This document shows, one piece after another, positions 1 through 7,135 of a stretch of 23,208 nucleotides of DNA (position 1 is its first letter; the number at the start of each line of letters is the position of its first letter). Both the position numbers and the translations under genes were made by a program. The DNA is from CAIKOD01 sp035505975 (GTDB lineage: Archaea > Halobacteriota > Methanomicrobia > Methanomicrobiales > Methanospirillaceae), in the NCBI GenBank assembly GCA_035505975.1, contig DATJQJ010000018.1, positions 1-23,208 on the forward strand, given 5' to 3'. The notes under the pieces were generated by a model. It was given only the letters and a program-made list of their open reading frames with translations, did no database searches and was not told where the DNA came from.

Positions 1-797
1 TGTTCGACAAATATCGGTCCGATACCGTCACAGGTAATATCTTCGATATATTTATCCCGGATAAATGGTTTTAAGAGTCCCACGTCGATTTTATCCCGGA
101 CCATCATGTATTCGAGGGCCTGGTACTCCTGGGGGGTCATAATGATCCTCCCGTCCGGAGTGGTAGGAACATTGAGAAAAGCCTTTTTCCGTGAAGAGCT
201 GTCGTTTGCAGTGAGGTCCTTATTGAGAAAATCGGTCAGCTTATTCTTGAACCCTTTCTGCTCCCCGGCCCCCTGTTTCGTGCTGGGGATGACCTCCCCT
301 GGTTTTTTAATATAAATTACCTGGCTGATCAGGCGTTTGAGGACAAGGGTGCGTTCCTCGTCAGAAACCGGATCTTCATCGAGCGCATCGAGCAGGTCGA
401 TTAATTTAATCTCGACGGCAGGGGCCAGATCCTGAACGCTGTGCAGGAACGACGGTTCAATCGGAATATAGAAGTTCCGCACATCGTTCGGGTCGTAAAA
501 GATATGCACGAAGACGTCGTCGGTCGCGGGATATATCAGGTTCGGCTCTTTAATCGACTTCAGGTCGCGTTTCAGTTCGGAAAAGAACAACGGGATCCCG
601 AACTCGTCGACTGGAAAAATATGCAGATATTCAAGCAGGTGAACACTGTGCTGTACATATTCCTTTGCATTCGCAGGGAGCATCCGGTAAAGCGCACAGC
701 CCTCGATGTTATTGGCACAATCGTTATCTTCCGTGTTCGTGGCCTTTTTGAAGGGCAGGGAAAGGCTTGTAGCAACCGATATTTCTCCAGAACTCAT
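1..797 (-). CDS. arlI: Archaellum motor ATPase ArlI/FlaI (partial, N-terminal 265 residues)
   Basis: FlaI/ArlI is the hexameric secretion-type ATPase that powers archaellum assembly and rotation at the cytoplasmic face of the membrane. The frame is open from an ATG at 797 to the window edge. Only about 265 residues of a family usually above 500 are present, so the Walker motifs lie outside. The visible part fits the N-terminal domain: it begins MSSGEISVAT and ends in a segment reading RDKYIEDITCDGIGPIFVE, the conserved stretch that leads into the ATPase core in FlaI and related type II/IV secretion ATPases. The ATG is one base past the FlaH stop (TGA 799-801), so the two are probably translationally coupled. 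FlaJ, the membrane partner, would be expected next, beyond position 1. The identification rests on sequence style plus operon position and is strong. Confidence 0.9.
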   Translation of the reverse strand, partial: MSSGEISVATSLSLPFKKATNTEDNDCANNIEGCALYRMLPANAKEYVQHSVHLLEYLHIFPVDEFGIPLFFSELKRDLKSIKEPNLIYPATDDVFVHIFYDPNDVRNFYIPIEPSFLHSVQDLAPAVEIKLIDLLDALDEDPVSDEERTLVLKRLISQVIYIKKPGEVIPSTKQGAGEQKGFKNKLTDFLNKDLTANDSSSRKKAFLNVPTTPDGRIIMTPQEYQALEYMMVRDKIDVGLLKPFIRDKYIEDITCDGIGPIFVE

Positions 798-798
798 A

Positions 799-1530
799 TC
801 AGACCTTAGCCATTGAAACGGGGATGATCTTCATACCATATCCCGGATGAACTTCAAAGCTCACCAGGTTACCGGTAGTCTTGCGGGCGCCACGGACTTT
901 TATGACCTCCATGACCATGACATATTTGTCTCCGAGAAGGGTCTTTTTCATCATCAGGTGGGCATCGCAGATGGAACGTATCCTGATCAGCGTATCTTCC
1001 TGGAACGCGTACGTGTGGAGGGTGATCAGTATGGTCTTGCCATGATCGACCAGCGTCTTACAGTTTGTCAGGAACGTGAGGACGGTTTCCTGGGTGGTAT
1101 ATTCGGTAAACATCGTGAGTGAATCGATGATTGCAACCTGTGCCTTGCTCACCCTTATATGATCGATAATACGTTCCAGTATACCGTCCATCTCGGTCTT
1201 GGACCACTTGAAACCGACCATATGAAGCGGGAAGAGTTTAATATATCCCCAGGCAAAATATTCGGACACGTCGAGACTCATGGATTCCATCTGCGAGAGG
1301 AAACTTTTTGCCGTCATCTCCGTAGAATAGAGGTTTACATTGAGGCCTTGTTTCATGGCACCCCACATGATCTGTTCGGTAAGGACGCTCTTCCCGGTAT
1401 CGTTCTCGCCTTCGATCAGGGTAAGGGATCGCAACGGGAGTCCGTCTGCAATTTTTTTATCGATCTCTCCATTACCAGTGGAGAGGATTTGTTTATCCTC
1501 GCCGCCAAGGAGATCCGCGATGCCGTCCAT
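799..1530 (-). CDS. arlH: Archaellum ATPase-like regulator ArlH/FlaH
   Basis: FlaH is a RecA/KaiC-like protein that binds ATP and forms a ring on the FlaI motor; binding rather than rapid hydrolysis is thought to matter. The 243-residue product has the usual family length. A Walker A motif GENDTGKS lies at residues 41-48 and a Walker B-type strand VAIIDSL at about 132-138. The start ATG at 1530 follows purine-rich GGAGG (1542-1546) and AGAGGG (1532-1537) on the minus strand. It lies 88 nt after flaF, the largest gap in the distal operon, and the next gene flaI begins one base after its stop. No anomaly is visible. Confidence 0.93.
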   Translation of the reverse strand: MDGIADLLGGEDKQILSTGNGEIDKKIADGLPLRSLTLIEGENDTGKSVLTEQIMWGAMKQGLNVNLYSTEMTAKSFLSQMESMSLDVSEYFAWGYIKLFPLHMVGFKWSKTEMDGILERIIDHIRVSKAQVAIIDSLTMFTEYTTQETVLTFLTNCKTLVDHGKTILITLHTYAFQEDTLIRIRSICDAHLMMKKTLLGDKYVMVMEVIKVRGARKTTGNLVSFEVHPGYGMKIIPVSMAKV

Positions 1531-1584
1531 ACCCTCTGAAGCCTCCTCTGAAAAATTATGTAATACTGTACAATCGATTTTTCA

Positions 1585-1594
1585 CTATTAAATT
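1585..1594 (-). promoter_or_regulatory. Possible internal TATA box before flaH
   Basis: The 88-nt gap between flaF and flaH contains AATTTAATAG on the minus strand, a fair archaeal TATA match. A start about 25 nt downstream would give a leader of roughly 30 nt before the flaH ATG. It may give flaHI(J) some expression independent of the archaellin promoter. TATA-like strings are common in AT-rich gaps, so this is tentative. Confidence 0.25.
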
Positions 1595-1618
1595 CTTTGC
1601 TTACTACAGGTAAATCTG

Positions 1619-2086
1619 CTACTTTTTTATATAGGATGATGTGAAGGCACCGTTTGCCGTCGTCACCTGCACCCAGTCGGGAGAAGGATCGGTAAATGAG
1701 ACCGTCATATTAAGGAGTTCCCCGGGGTCCCATTGGTTTGGATGGACTGTGTCAGGAGATATCGATACCAGGACCCAGCCGCTGTCCTTGATTTTGAGCA
1801 CCGGGACACCTCCGCCGGATTTCAACAGGACGTCCATATGAGCGAGGTCTGTTATCGGTTCCGTTCCGGTATTCATAATGCTGATATCAAGCTGACCGGG
1901 CGCTGAAACATTTGTATACTCGATCTGCACGGCTGTCCCGAGCATTTTAACATGGAGAGCGGTCATATCGGTCTGAGCGTTGACAACCGTTTGCGTCATG
2001 GTCAATGTCCCTCCGACGAGCACATACGCGGTAATAATGAGGAGAAGAATACCTACGGCAGAGGCAAGAATCGATGCAAATGCCAT
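1619..2086 (-). CDS. arlF: Archaellum stator protein ArlF/FlaF
   Basis: FlaF is a small membrane-anchored protein with an extracytoplasmic immunoglobulin-like domain. In studied archaea it acts with FlaG as part of the archaellum stator that contacts the S-layer. The 155-residue product begins MAFASILASA, followed by one hydrophobic helix (about residues 5-27) and then a beta-rich domain with LDISIMNTGTEPI, the 'N-T-G' strand pattern of this family. A ribosome site GGAGGA (about 2095-2100) precedes ATG 2086. The gap from flaG is 22 nt. FlaF and FlaG resemble each other; I assign F here because of the MAF-type start and G to the upstream gene because of its TDIKIIN and IWLKNVG strings. The F/G labels could be exchanged. 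Confidence 0.8.
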   Translation of the reverse strand: MAFASILASAVGILLLIITAYVLVGGTLTMTQTVVNAQTDMTALHVKMLGTAVQIEYTNVSAPGQLDISIMNTGTEPITDLAHMDVLLKSGGGVPVLKIKDSGWVLVSISPDTVHPNQWDPGELLNMTVSFTDPSPDWVQVTTANGAFTSSYIKK

Positions 2087-2108
2087 TTTACTTGTCCTCC
2101 ATTGAATC

Positions 2109-2576
2109 CTACCCGGTGGTAAACTCGATATCCCTTTTTACGCCGTTCGGAAGGACGATACCAAAGTACGCCGTATTTCCGGCACCTGGAATTTTACCAC
2201 TCATGATCGTGATCTGAAGGGTTTCTCCAGGGTCCCAGAAATTATTGGCGCTTTCGAGGATCGTATAGTGGTTCGCCAGGGAAAACCGTTCAAAATCCCC
2301 TGGTGTCCCGATAAATATATCGGACTGGTCCAGGTCTGATGATGGAATTCTCGAACTTCCCACATTTTTCAGCCATATGGTGGCCCCTGAGGTTGTATTT
2401 GCATAGGTATTTATTATTTTTATATCGGTCCTCATCTGGGTATCGGTCGAATGCGACACCGAACCGAAGGTTTCCGTCGTCCTCGAGATAATCGGGAAAA
2501 CAGAATTGATCAATACACCGGCTGCAACAACAGCACTGATTAAAAATAGGGCTGAAACGATCGTTTCGCTGGACAT
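2109..2576 (-). CDS. arlG: Archaellum stator protein ArlG/FlaG
   Basis: FlaG is the partner of FlaF; the pair forms the extracellular stator element of the archaellum motor. The product has 155 residues. An N-terminal signal-anchor helix (MSSETIVSALFLISAVVAAG, about residues 6-26) is followed by a beta-rich domain. FlaG-like strings are TDIKIIN (about residues 50-56) and IWLKNVGSS (about 67-75). Its ATG is 3 nt after the flaCE stop (TGA 2580-2582), with only a weak purine-rich site before it, so coupling to flaCE is likely. Finding G before F reverses the F-then-G order usual in methanococci. Confidence 0.8.
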   Translation of the reverse strand: MSSETIVSALFLISAVVAAGVLINSVFPIISRTTETFGSVSHSTDTQMRTDIKIINTYANTTSGATIWLKNVGSSRIPSSDLDQSDIFIGTPGDFERFSLANHYTILESANNFWDPGETLQITIMSGKIPGAGNTAYFGIVLPNGVKRDIEFTTG

Positions 2577-2579
2577 AGA

Positions 2580-3455
2580 TCAGGTCCTGTCCCGTGATGG
2601 AATATATCCGGAATCTGAGTCCTGCTCCGCAGGCTTCTCGCCCCGTCCGGTCTGACCCTGCTTTTTCTCTCTTGCTCCCCGTTTCTCCATGAGGACTTCG
2701 ATCATGTCACGGTCGAGAGTAACGTCGTTCGGGTTCAGAATGTGGTTCAATTCGTATAATTCCGATACGTATTCATCGGCGCTGATGTCGTGCACTTCTC
2801 CGAGCGTCGTCGGGATCAGCCGGGCGATATCCTTGACGAGCTTTGCTGAATCATCGGAAATATACCCCATCGCCCTATAGGATTCAAGCATGAGATCGAC
2901 CCGGTCGTGGCCATAATTCCGTACATTTTTTGTGGTCCACTCAAACAGGCGGAATACTTTCTGGAGCCTTACCTTGCCTTCATCCCGGGATTCCTCTTTC
3001 ACCTGCTGATTGTTCACCCTTATTTCCGAAAGATGAGACTTGATTTCAGAGATGACCGTTTCATCTTCATAATCCGAAGCGGGCAATGTCCTCGGGTGCT
3101 TCCCCCGGGAAGATCGATCTGGTCCGGCACCAGGTTCAGGCTCATCCCTTTCTTTCTCCTGACCGACCAAATCGACAGGTTCGGGTACGACATCCGGCTG
3201 TGGAGCTGCGGAAATTGGCTTGATGTGATCGGAAGCGGCTGCACCCTGAGACTGGACGGGAGACTGTGAACCCTGGAAACTGATGTTTAAGGGGTTCTCC
3301 ATATCGTTCATCCGTTCCCTGATGTCGATGAGAAGCCGTTTAATGGACGTTTTTAAGAGTTCCACTTCGTCCTGCAATTTCAGCAGTTTTACTTCAGGAT
3401 CGTCGGCAGAGGCCGTTGAAATGATGTGATCGACCTGCGCCTGGTTCACTGCCAT
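2580..3455 (-). CDS. arlCE: Archaellum switch/adaptor protein, FlaC-FlaD/E fusion
   Basis: In euryarchaea FlaC, FlaD and FlaE are cytosolic motor components that receive the chemotaxis signal through CheF. This 291-residue protein appears to join a FlaC-like front and a FlaD/E domain. Residues 1-57 form a heptad-rich coiled coil (KLLKLQDEVELLKTSIKRLL), and about 58-125 are a proline- and glutamine-rich linker. About residues 160-240 hold the FlaD/E-type helical domain, with LFEWTTKNVRNYGHDRVDLM and MGYISDDSAKLV. The tail is charged and probably disordered. It starts with MAVNQAQ at ATG 3455, with no clear Shine-Dalgarno site; a hairpin lies directly upstream instead. No separate flaC, flaD or flaE exists here, consistent with a single fused gene. 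Confidence 0.85.
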   Translation of the reverse strand: MAVNQAQVDHIISTASADDPEVKLLKLQDEVELLKTSIKRLLIDIRERMNDMENPLNISFQGSQSPVQSQGAAASDHIKPISAAPQPDVVPEPVDLVGQEKERDEPEPGAGPDRSSRGKHPRTLPASDYEDETVISEIKSHLSEIRVNNQQVKEESRDEGKVRLQKVFRLFEWTTKNVRNYGHDRVDLMLESYRAMGYISDDSAKLVKDIARLIPTTLGEVHDISADEYVSELYELNHILNPNDVTLDRDMIEVLMEKRGAREKKQGQTGRGEKPAEQDSDSGYIPSRDRT

Positions 3456-3458
3456 GCT

Positions 3459-3482
3459 AAGTAGTATTTTTCCCTACTACTT
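3459..3482 (-). repeat. Perfect 8-bp inverted repeat directly upstream of flaCE
   Basis: AAGTAGTA (3459-3466) and TACTACTT (3475-3482) form a perfect 8-bp stem with an 8-nt loop. The stem ends 3 nt before the flaCE start codon on the minus strand, where a ribosome site would normally lie. It may be an RNA processing or attenuation element that lowers flaCE translation relative to archaellin. The structure is directly visible; its role is inferred. Confidence 0.6.
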
Positions 3483-3560
3483 GTTATTATATTTATGCTC
3501 TTTGCCTATCGTCAATGGATGACAAAGACAAAAACCAAATTCGCGATTCAATTCGGTCTT

Positions 3561-3570
3561 AAAAAAAGGG
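3561..3570 (-). terminator. T-run terminator after archaellin gene
   Basis: Minus-strand CCCTTTTTTT lies 17 nt past the flaB stop codon (TAA 3587-3589). Short T-runs are enough to terminate archaeal RNA polymerase. Placed between flaB and flaCE it would release abundant archaellin mRNA while letting some transcription continue into the motor genes. Confidence 0.55.
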
Positions 3571-3586
3571 TTGAAATTAGTTGGAA

Positions 3587-4153
3587 TTAGTAGAGCAGCG
3601 TTGTGTTCGTGATTCCCGCAGGTACCGTTCTTTCGACACCTAATGATGCCCCATTTTCGGGTTTCAGTTCAAGATCAAAGGTTTCTCTTGGACTCAACGA
3701 AGCATCTGGCAGAACGATAATTGTCGCGAATTGGCCTTCCTGCAACAGAGGAGAACTTGTCATACTGCTTGCGTTTACCCACCAGCTTCCCGGCGTTGTG
3801 GTCGAAGTGGCTGAGTAATTCAGATTATAAGGAGTAACGTTTGCAGTACTAAAGGTCATAGTGATTTTGGACACATCTACGGGTAATCCTCCGGCTGCCA
3901 GACCTATATCAAATTGCAGCTTATCTATCGCATTTCCCGTGGATGCTGTACCGTACACATTACCCTTGACCACGATATTCGACGCAGCCTGGGTAACACC
4001 TGCATGGACGACCTGCTGGCTTTTCTGTGTGGTGAAGAAACCTGCACCGAGCACGACGTACGAGAACACTGCGGCGACGACGACGAATGCGATCAGGACG
4101 ATCGCGGCCTCGAGACCGGTGAACGCGTCTTCATTTCTTTTTGACATCTTCAT
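3587..4153 (-). CDS. flaB: Archaellin (archaellum filament subunit)
   Basis: Archaellins polymerise into the rotating archaellum filament outside the cell after removal of a short class III signal peptide by the FlaK/PibD peptidase. The 188-residue precursor begins MKMSKRNEDAFTG and continues LEAAIVLIAF. Cleavage is expected after Gly13, leaving the long hydrophobic N-terminal helix (about residues 14-40) that forms the filament core. The rest is a beta-rich, Ser/Thr-rich outer domain with four N-glycosylation sequons (Asn105, Asn112, Asn127, Asn183); archaellins are often N-glycosylated. The ATG at 4153 has a good site GAGGTG (4160-4165) six bases upstream; an in-frame ATG at 4147 is a weaker alternative. 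It heads the operon and appears to be the only archaellin gene here. Confidence 0.95.
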   Translation of the reverse strand: MKMSKRNEDAFTGLEAAIVLIAFVVVAAVFSYVVLGAGFFTTQKSQQVVHAGVTQAASNIVVKGNVYGTASTGNAIDKLQFDIGLAAGGLPVDVSKITMTFSTANVTPYNLNYSATSTTTPGSWWVNASSMTSSPLLQEGQFATIIVLPDASLSPRETFDLELKPENGASLGVERTVPAGITNTTLLY

Positions 4154-4216
4154 TTGCTACACCTCGCAGAGTCTGGATCCCTCCAGTACATACTGCAATG
4201 GTAAAATTACCCTACG

Positions 4217-4226
4217 AATATTTAAA
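4217..4226 (-). promoter_or_regulatory. Proximal TATA box candidate for flaB
   Basis: Minus-strand TTTAAATATT fits the archaeal TATA consensus. Initiation about 25 nt downstream would give a leader of roughly 45 nt carrying the GAGGTG ribosome site. GTTAAATACA just upstream (4231-4240) is a second, weaker match. Confidence 0.5.
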
Positions 4227-4263
4227 CATATGTATTTAACACCGATCACCAAAATTCGCAGAA

Positions 4264-4275
4264 TTATTTATATAG
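4264..4275 (-). promoter_or_regulatory. Distal TATA box candidate for flaB
   Basis: Minus-strand CTATATAAATAA is the best TATA match in the flaB upstream region. Use of it would give a leader of about 90 nt. Together with the proximal candidate it suggests tandem promoters, or that only one of the two is real. Confidence 0.45.
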
Positions 4276-4297
4276 AGGAGGAAATCAGGGCACAATT

Positions 4298-4328
4298 TTC
4301 CGAAATTTTATTCCGAAAAATTTCCAAA
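4298..4328. repeat. Tandem TTCCGAAA motifs upstream of the archaellin promoters
   Basis: TTCCGAAA occurs at 4298-4305 and 4311-4318, with a degenerate third copy TTCCAAA at 4322-4328; steps are 13 and 11 bp. They lie about 25-50 bp upstream of the distal TATA box, where an archaeal activator could bind. The repeats are visible; the regulatory role is inferred. The rest of the gene-free 4154-4600 stretch holds the promoters and a terminator; I see no credible gene in it. Confidence 0.4.
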
Positions 4329-4444
4329 CATTTATGGCATGATACAAAAGTTTTTCATCTTACCACTATATTCGCTGCGCGCCTTAATACAGGATCCCTG
4401 CTTGTACTCAAGGTGCTTTCAATACTGCAAAACGGTAATGATTG

Positions 4445-4462
4445 AAAAAAAAGGGAAAAAAA
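4445..4462 (-). terminator. Double T-run terminator downstream of the HEAT-repeat gene
   Basis: The minus strand reads seven T, CCC, then eight T, about 140 nt after the stop of the HEAT-repeat gene. This is a strong archaeal-type terminator and would separate that transcript from the archaellum promoter region. Confidence 0.5.
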
Positions 4463-4600
4463 TTTTGCTCTTTCTGACCGCTTCACTCATTCTCAGTGTG
4501 ATTTATCAACAGGAGGCGTCCTCCCTGACCCACTCCGGTCGTAACAGCCTTTAGCAGGGTTATTCCGGAAACATGGAAATTTATCGCTCCAATGTCAGGA

Positions 4601-5713
4601 TTATACCTTTTGCTCTATCCGAAGGCCATTCCCCAGCGCTTCGATACCTCTCGGGTCATTGATCTCCTCGAGTGCCTGGACAGCCCGGAGCCTGACCCCG
4701 CTGTCGTTGTCATCGAGGGCACCGATTAACGTGTCGATCACATCGTCCCTGGAAAATTTTGCCAGGGCGCTGACGGCCCTCATCCGTACGCTGGTATCTT
4801 CATCCTTGAGCGCCCTGGTCAATGGTTCGATCACCCGCTCGTCACCGATCCTGCCAAGGGACTTTGCTGCCTCCCTTCGCACGAACCGGTTTTCATCCTG
4901 CAGTGCATCGATTATCTTCGGTATTGCGTTACGATCGCCGATAATCCGGAGCGCGATGAGCGCACCCATCCTGACATGCCAGTCGTTGTTGCTGAGCGAG
5001 TGGAGGAGGGGACTAAACGCCTTCTCCTTCATCTCGGCGAGTCCTTCGGCGGCCCCTTCCCTGCCGTACCGGTCTTCGTCTTTCAATGCCTCGATCAGGG
5101 CAGGTATTGCCTTTTCATCGCCGATTCGGCCAAGGGACTTGGCAGCTTCCCGCCTGACATACCGGTTTTCATCCTTTAAGGCGAGGATTAACGGGTTGAC
5201 CGCCCTTGGATCATTTAATTCCCCAAGTGCCCGGACCGCTTCTTCCCTCGCATCTTCGTCGGTGCTCTGGAGTGCGTGGATTACCTCTTCAAAATCACCT
5301 TCGAACGTGATCCTCGCCCTGCCCCGGGCCTCGTACATGCTCTTTAAATCGGATTCTCTTATCCCCGATCGTTCCAGAAATTCCAGGAAGACCTGGTCCA
5401 CGAGCTTGCGATCCTTGGCATAAAGGGCCACGGCGACGAATATCATTATATCAAGCCCGGCATTGAACAACGATAAAACCGGGTCGAATGAAATGCCGCG
5501 TAAATATAATACCACGGTGAGAATGATCAGCGCCCCGATAATCAATACGGTAATCTGCAGGCCGCGTTTCGGATACCATAATGCTACGAGGATCACCGGG
5601 ATTATGTAAAGATGGGGGATCAGATAAAATAACTGATAACTGAAGAACTGGTCATGAAACTCGATAGTAAACAGGGTAATGAACAGGCCGAAAAGAGCAA
5701 ATGCTGCAATCAC
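4601..5713 (-). CDS. Membrane-anchored HEAT-repeat (PBS lyase-type) protein
   Basis: HEAT repeats are helical protein-binding scaffolds; the partner is unknown. The 370-residue reading from GTG 5713 has a membrane part with about four hydrophobic helices (roughly residues 1-17, 30-48, 53-72, 80-98), then a short linker. Seven HEAT-like repeats of about 31 residues follow (residues 143-365), with the recurring pattern VRREAAKSLGRIGDE and ALKDED. The C-terminal domain is therefore probably cytoplasmic. Two repeats are nearly identical (residues 181-200 and 273-292), pointing to duplication of a three-repeat block. The GTG start is doubtful: it lies at the lip of the first membrane helix, has no ribosome site, and the same frame stays open to 5809 with protein-like sequence (LRKYLSSRTTLQDKIYDLEK) but no ATG, GTG or TTG. 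The true start is unresolved. Confidence 0.8.
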   Translation of the reverse strand: MIAAFALFGLFITLFTIEFHDQFFSYQLFYLIPHLYIIPVILVALWYPKRGLQITVLIIGALIILTVVLYLRGISFDPVLSLFNAGLDIMIFVAVALYAKDRKLVDQVFLEFLERSGIRESDLKSMYEARGRARITFEGDFEEVIHALQSTDEDAREEAVRALGELNDPRAVNPLILALKDENRYVRREAAKSLGRIGDEKAIPALIEALKDEDRYGREGAAEGLAEMKEKAFSPLLHSLSNNDWHVRMGALIALRIIGDRNAIPKIIDALQDENRFVRREAAKSLGRIGDERVIEPLTRALKDEDTSVRMRAVSALAKFSRDDVIDTLIGALDDNDSGVRLRAVQALEEINDPRGIEALGNGLRIEQKV

Positions 5714-5861
5714 TGCAAGCTTAAGGGTTTCGCCCTTCTCAAGGTCGTAGATTTTATCCTGAAGCGTTGTCCGGGAGGATAAATATTTCCGAAGTTCCGT
5801 AGTGTACCACTATAGTCCCTGTATACAATTTAATACGATTGATCGGCCTTTCCTGCGCCGG

Positions 5862-5942
5862 TCAGAAGTACCAGTGCGGGATCCGATAACAAACATCCTT
5901 TATCAATACAACCTTTCCGCGGTAGTCAACTGCTGTTTCCAA
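5862..5942 (-). CDS. Possible 26-residue micro-protein
   Basis: A short ORF starts with TTG at 5942, six bases after a strong ribosome site AGGAGG (5949-5954), and ends in TGA at 5862-5864. The predicted peptide is rich in hydrophobic and aromatic residues, with GKVVLIKDV in the middle and the C-terminus RIPHWYF; it has no membrane helix. It lies 40 nt after the stop of the unknown gene at 5983-6957, on the same strand, so it could be the last gene of that transcript. I recognise no family. It could also be a leader peptide or the remnant of a longer gene: the frame beyond the TGA stays open for a further 34 codons. Confidence 0.35.
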   Translation of the reverse strand: METAVDYRGKVVLIKDVCYRIPHWYF

Positions 5943-5982
5943 TAGTCTCCTCCTGTTTATGACTCAGCCGGGCAGGCAGGTA

Positions 5983-6957
5983 TTAGATGCCAAATACTGC
6001 CTGAGTCGCATCCTGTTCAATCTGTGTACAATTCTGTTCTGCCGTTCTCAGATGTTTGGGAGGCTCCCAATGGTACCAATCCTGCATTCGCATCATGAGC
6101 AGCCACCTGTTGGTTATATCGACACCAAGCGCTTGCAGGTCTGCATAAAATTCCAATGTCAGCTCCCGTGAAAAATCCAGGTCGATAGCCATTCTGACGA
6201 TATTTGTCATAGCATCGCCGACCAGTTTCGTGTGGTACCAGTACGACTGGCTCCACCGGTGTGACATCATCTCCTTTACATCGAGGTTCTTGAATTTTTG
6301 CAACTCGGGGATATTGATAAGCGGATTCAGTTTTATTTCTGACGTAATATCGGCAAGAAACATATCGCGGGCATAATACATCGCGTTATGCATGACAAAA
6401 TATCGCCTGGGAAGCATTTCCTTAAAAGCGACGAGCTCGTGCATGTCCCGCATACTCTCCTTTATGAGAAAGTATACCTGGGCATTCTGAAGCACCGGGC
6501 ATTTCTTCGTGATGTAAAGGTTACCAAGAATTGACCAGGGGAGGTCGATGAGCGACTCGTGGAACAGCATGTAAAGATAATACATCAGTTTTTTCTTCTG
6601 CCCGATATCGAGGTTCCGTGTTTTATCGTCCTTCAGCGTATCGAGATATATCTGGTTCATCCCGGTTGCTGCAGACCGGACATCATAGGACAGGGTCCGA
6701 TAACGGTTCATTTTATGGGAGGCACCGCGCATCAGCAGTTTCAGGCAATTCTCGGCGATAATATAATCCTTAAGGAGACCGAGCTGGGAATTCGAATATA
6801 CGATCACGTTTTTCGTTACGTCAAACGAATAGGTGTCAACGAGGAGTCCCTGGGCCGGGGCCTCGGCTTCCCTGTGTATAAGAATTTCTATATCGAGCAG
6901 TTCTTCGACATGGCTGATAAGGTCCTGGACTGCCTGGGAAGTCATAGGACCGGTCAT
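5983..6957 (-). CDS. Conserved-looking protein of unknown function, 324 residues
   Basis: I do not recognise this protein. It is soluble, with no signal peptide or membrane helix. It is mostly helical and rich in Met, Tyr and His, with runs such as KKKLMYYLYMLFHESL (about residues 121-136), MHNAMYYARDMF and MSHRWSQSYWYHTK. It has no HExxH, Walker or zinc-ribbon motif. The ATG at 6957 follows GGGTGGTC on the minus strand, a reasonable ribosome site. Codon use matches the neighbours and there is no sign of decay, so it is very probably expressed. A possible micro-gene follows downstream. It is divergent from the 7284 gene across a 326-nt gap. No function is proposed. Confidence 0.75.
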   Translation of the reverse strand: MTGPMTSQAVQDLISHVEELLDIEILIHREAEAPAQGLLVDTYSFDVTKNVIVYSNSQLGLLKDYIIAENCLKLLMRGASHKMNRYRTLSYDVRSAATGMNQIYLDTLKDDKTRNLDIGQKKKLMYYLYMLFHESLIDLPWSILGNLYITKKCPVLQNAQVYFLIKESMRDMHELVAFKEMLPRRYFVMHNAMYYARDMFLADITSEIKLNPLINIPELQKFKNLDVKEMMSHRWSQSYWYHTKLVGDAMTNIVRMAIDLDFSRELTLEFYADLQALGVDITNRWLLMMRMQDWYHWEPPKHLRTAEQNCTQIEQDATQAVFGI

Positions 6958-7117
6958 TGTTGACCACCCCCCCGGAAAAAATCTGTTCCTTCAATAAAAT
7001 ACGGTCGTGATGTCGTCTAAGAACGCTCCTGGCATTAATTTTATTGCGGGCTGTCAATAAATTTTCTGAAAGACATGATCAAAAACGGTTTTCTGAATAG
7101 TCACAACAGTTGATAGT

Positions 7118-7132
7118 CCGGGAATTTTCCGG
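7118..7132. repeat. 15-bp near-palindrome in a divergent intergenic region
   Basis: CCGGGAATTTTCCGG is palindromic apart from one G-T position. It lies between the divergent genes starting at 6957 (minus) and 7284 (plus), so it could be an operator acting on either, or the base of a hairpin. Confidence 0.4.
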
Positions 7133-7135
7133 TGC

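Noticed and set aside
2907..3269. 120-codon plus-strand ORF
   Set aside because: It is antisense to flaCE.
4339..4554. 71-codon plus-strand ORF with one hydrophobic stretch
   Set aside because: It has no ribosome site and runs over the A-rich terminator region; the hydrophobic stretch comes from low-complexity DNA.
4659..5423. Long open frame (254 codons) on the plus strand
   Set aside because: It is antisense to the HEAT repeats, Ser-rich and periodic, the shadow of a repetitive coding sequence.
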